The notes beneath the pieces were generated by a model, which saw nothing but the letters and a program-made list of their open reading frames with translations, was not told the origin of the DNA and did no database searches. A stretch of 6,972 nt of DNA from Treponema sp. (GTDB lineage: Bacteria > Spirochaetota > Spirochaetia > Treponematales > Breznakiellaceae), in assembly GCA_031268245.1 (NCBI GenBank), contig JAIRXN010000042.1, positions 1 to 6,972 on the forward strand, written 5' to 3'. This document shows, piece by piece, positions 6,839 to 6,972 of this stretch (the first letter of the stretch is position 1; each line of letters opens with the position of its first letter). Made by a program: the position numbers and the translations under genes.

Positions 6839-6868
6839 TTGCCGGATGAAACCACACCATGCTATACT
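6839..6868 (+). promoter_or_regulatory. Promoter of the divergent right-edge gene
   Basis: On the plus strand a -10 box TATACT (6863-6868) is preceded by TGC, an extended -10 of the same form as the one serving the acyl-CoA synthetase gene on the other strand. A weak -35 candidate TTGCCG lies at 6839-6844 with 18-base spacing. The predicted start near 6875 leaves a short leader containing the AAGGAG at 6888-6893. Confidence 0.55.
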
Positions 6869-6899
6869 GACCGCTTCTTTTACGAACAAGGAGTTTTAT

Positions 6900-6972
6900 A
6901 TGAAAGCACTTTCCCGTTTGAAGGAACGCATCTTCGCGCCCCTTTTTCATTCCTCATTTTTAATTGCTAATT
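6900..6972 (+). CDS. Start of an unidentified reading frame, cut by the right edge
   Basis: An ATG at 6900-6902 follows AAGGAG (6888-6893) at the ideal 6-base spacing and an extended -10 promoter, so this is a believable gene start even though only 24 codons are visible. The peptide begins MKALSRLKERIFAPLF, a basic amphipathic start followed by a hydrophobic patch; no family can be named. From codon 15 onward the frame lies inside a degenerate heptanucleotide array, which is odd for a coding sequence. The frame may therefore be a truncated remnant, a very short peptide, or a gene into which the repeat has expanded. If the fifth heptad ends in TAA, translation would stop at 6975-6977, after 25 codons. 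Confidence 0.45.
   Translation, partial: MKALSRLKERIFAPLFHSSFLIAN
6943..6972. repeat. Degenerate heptanucleotide tandem array, running off the window
   Basis: Four successive plus-strand 7-base units are TTTTTCA (6943), TTCCTCA (6950), TTTTTAA (6957) and TTGCTAA (6964), with a fifth beginning TT at 6971. All begin TT, have T at the fifth position and A at the seventh, so the pattern is TTnnTnA (minus strand TnAnnAA). The array starts abruptly after GC-rich coding-like sequence and continues past the edge, so its full length is unknown. Confidence 0.55.

Noticed and set aside
6664..6889. Two short overlapping minus-strand frames upstream of the acyl-CoA synthetase gene
   Set aside because: They cover both candidate promoters and the regulatory repeats, lack ribosome binding sites and show no conserved features.

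Overview
The window is moderately GC-rich DNA, dense with genes, and almost all of it is read from the minus strand. In transcription order (high to low coordinates) it holds a long-chain acyl-CoA synthetase, then a four-gene ABC transporter cluster: a GldA-type ATPase, a GldF-type ABC-2 permease, a GldG-family auxiliary protein and a DUF4340 protein that runs off the left edge. A divergent plus-strand gene begins 73 bases before the right edge. I see no rRNA, tRNA, CRISPR array, insertion sequence or clear intrinsic terminator.

The source organism cannot be fixed from sequence alone. Outside the Bacteroidota, GldA/F/G-like transporters followed by a DUF4340 gene occur in several phyla, including spirochaetes. 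The moderate GC content, the AT-rich promoters and a degenerate heptanucleotide array at the right edge would fit a Treponema-like spirochaete. This is an inference of about 50% confidence.

Layout: 1-1448 (minus) DUF4340 protein, with only its C-terminal end missing. 1459-2916 (minus) GldG-family protein. 2926-3630 (minus) GldF-like permease. 3630-4643 (minus) ATPase. 4644-4696 is a short AT-rich gap with a well-formed promoter whose predicted start coincides with the ATPase ATG. 4697-6676 (minus) acyl-CoA synthetase with a GTG start. 6677-6899 is a divergent regulatory region with a promoter on each strand, a 9-base inverted repeat and a tandem 8-base repeat. 6900 to the right edge (plus) is the start of an unidentified reading frame that runs into the heptad array.

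The four transporter genes are packed with a 1-base overlap and gaps of 9 and 10 bases. Their Shine-Dalgarno sequences lie on or next to the preceding stop codon, so they are almost certainly translated as one unit and form one envelope complex: a cytoplasmic ATPase, a six-helix permease, and two membrane-anchored proteins with large domains outside the membrane. What this complex does outside gliding bacteria is not established. The acyl-CoA synthetase is adjacent and co-directional, but the transporter genes have their own candidate promoter, so a functional link is only possible.

The points most worth checking are an aspartate in place of the catalytic Walker B glutamate in the ATPase, the possible leaderless start of the transporter operon, and the heptad array at the right edge. 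No wholly new system is evident.
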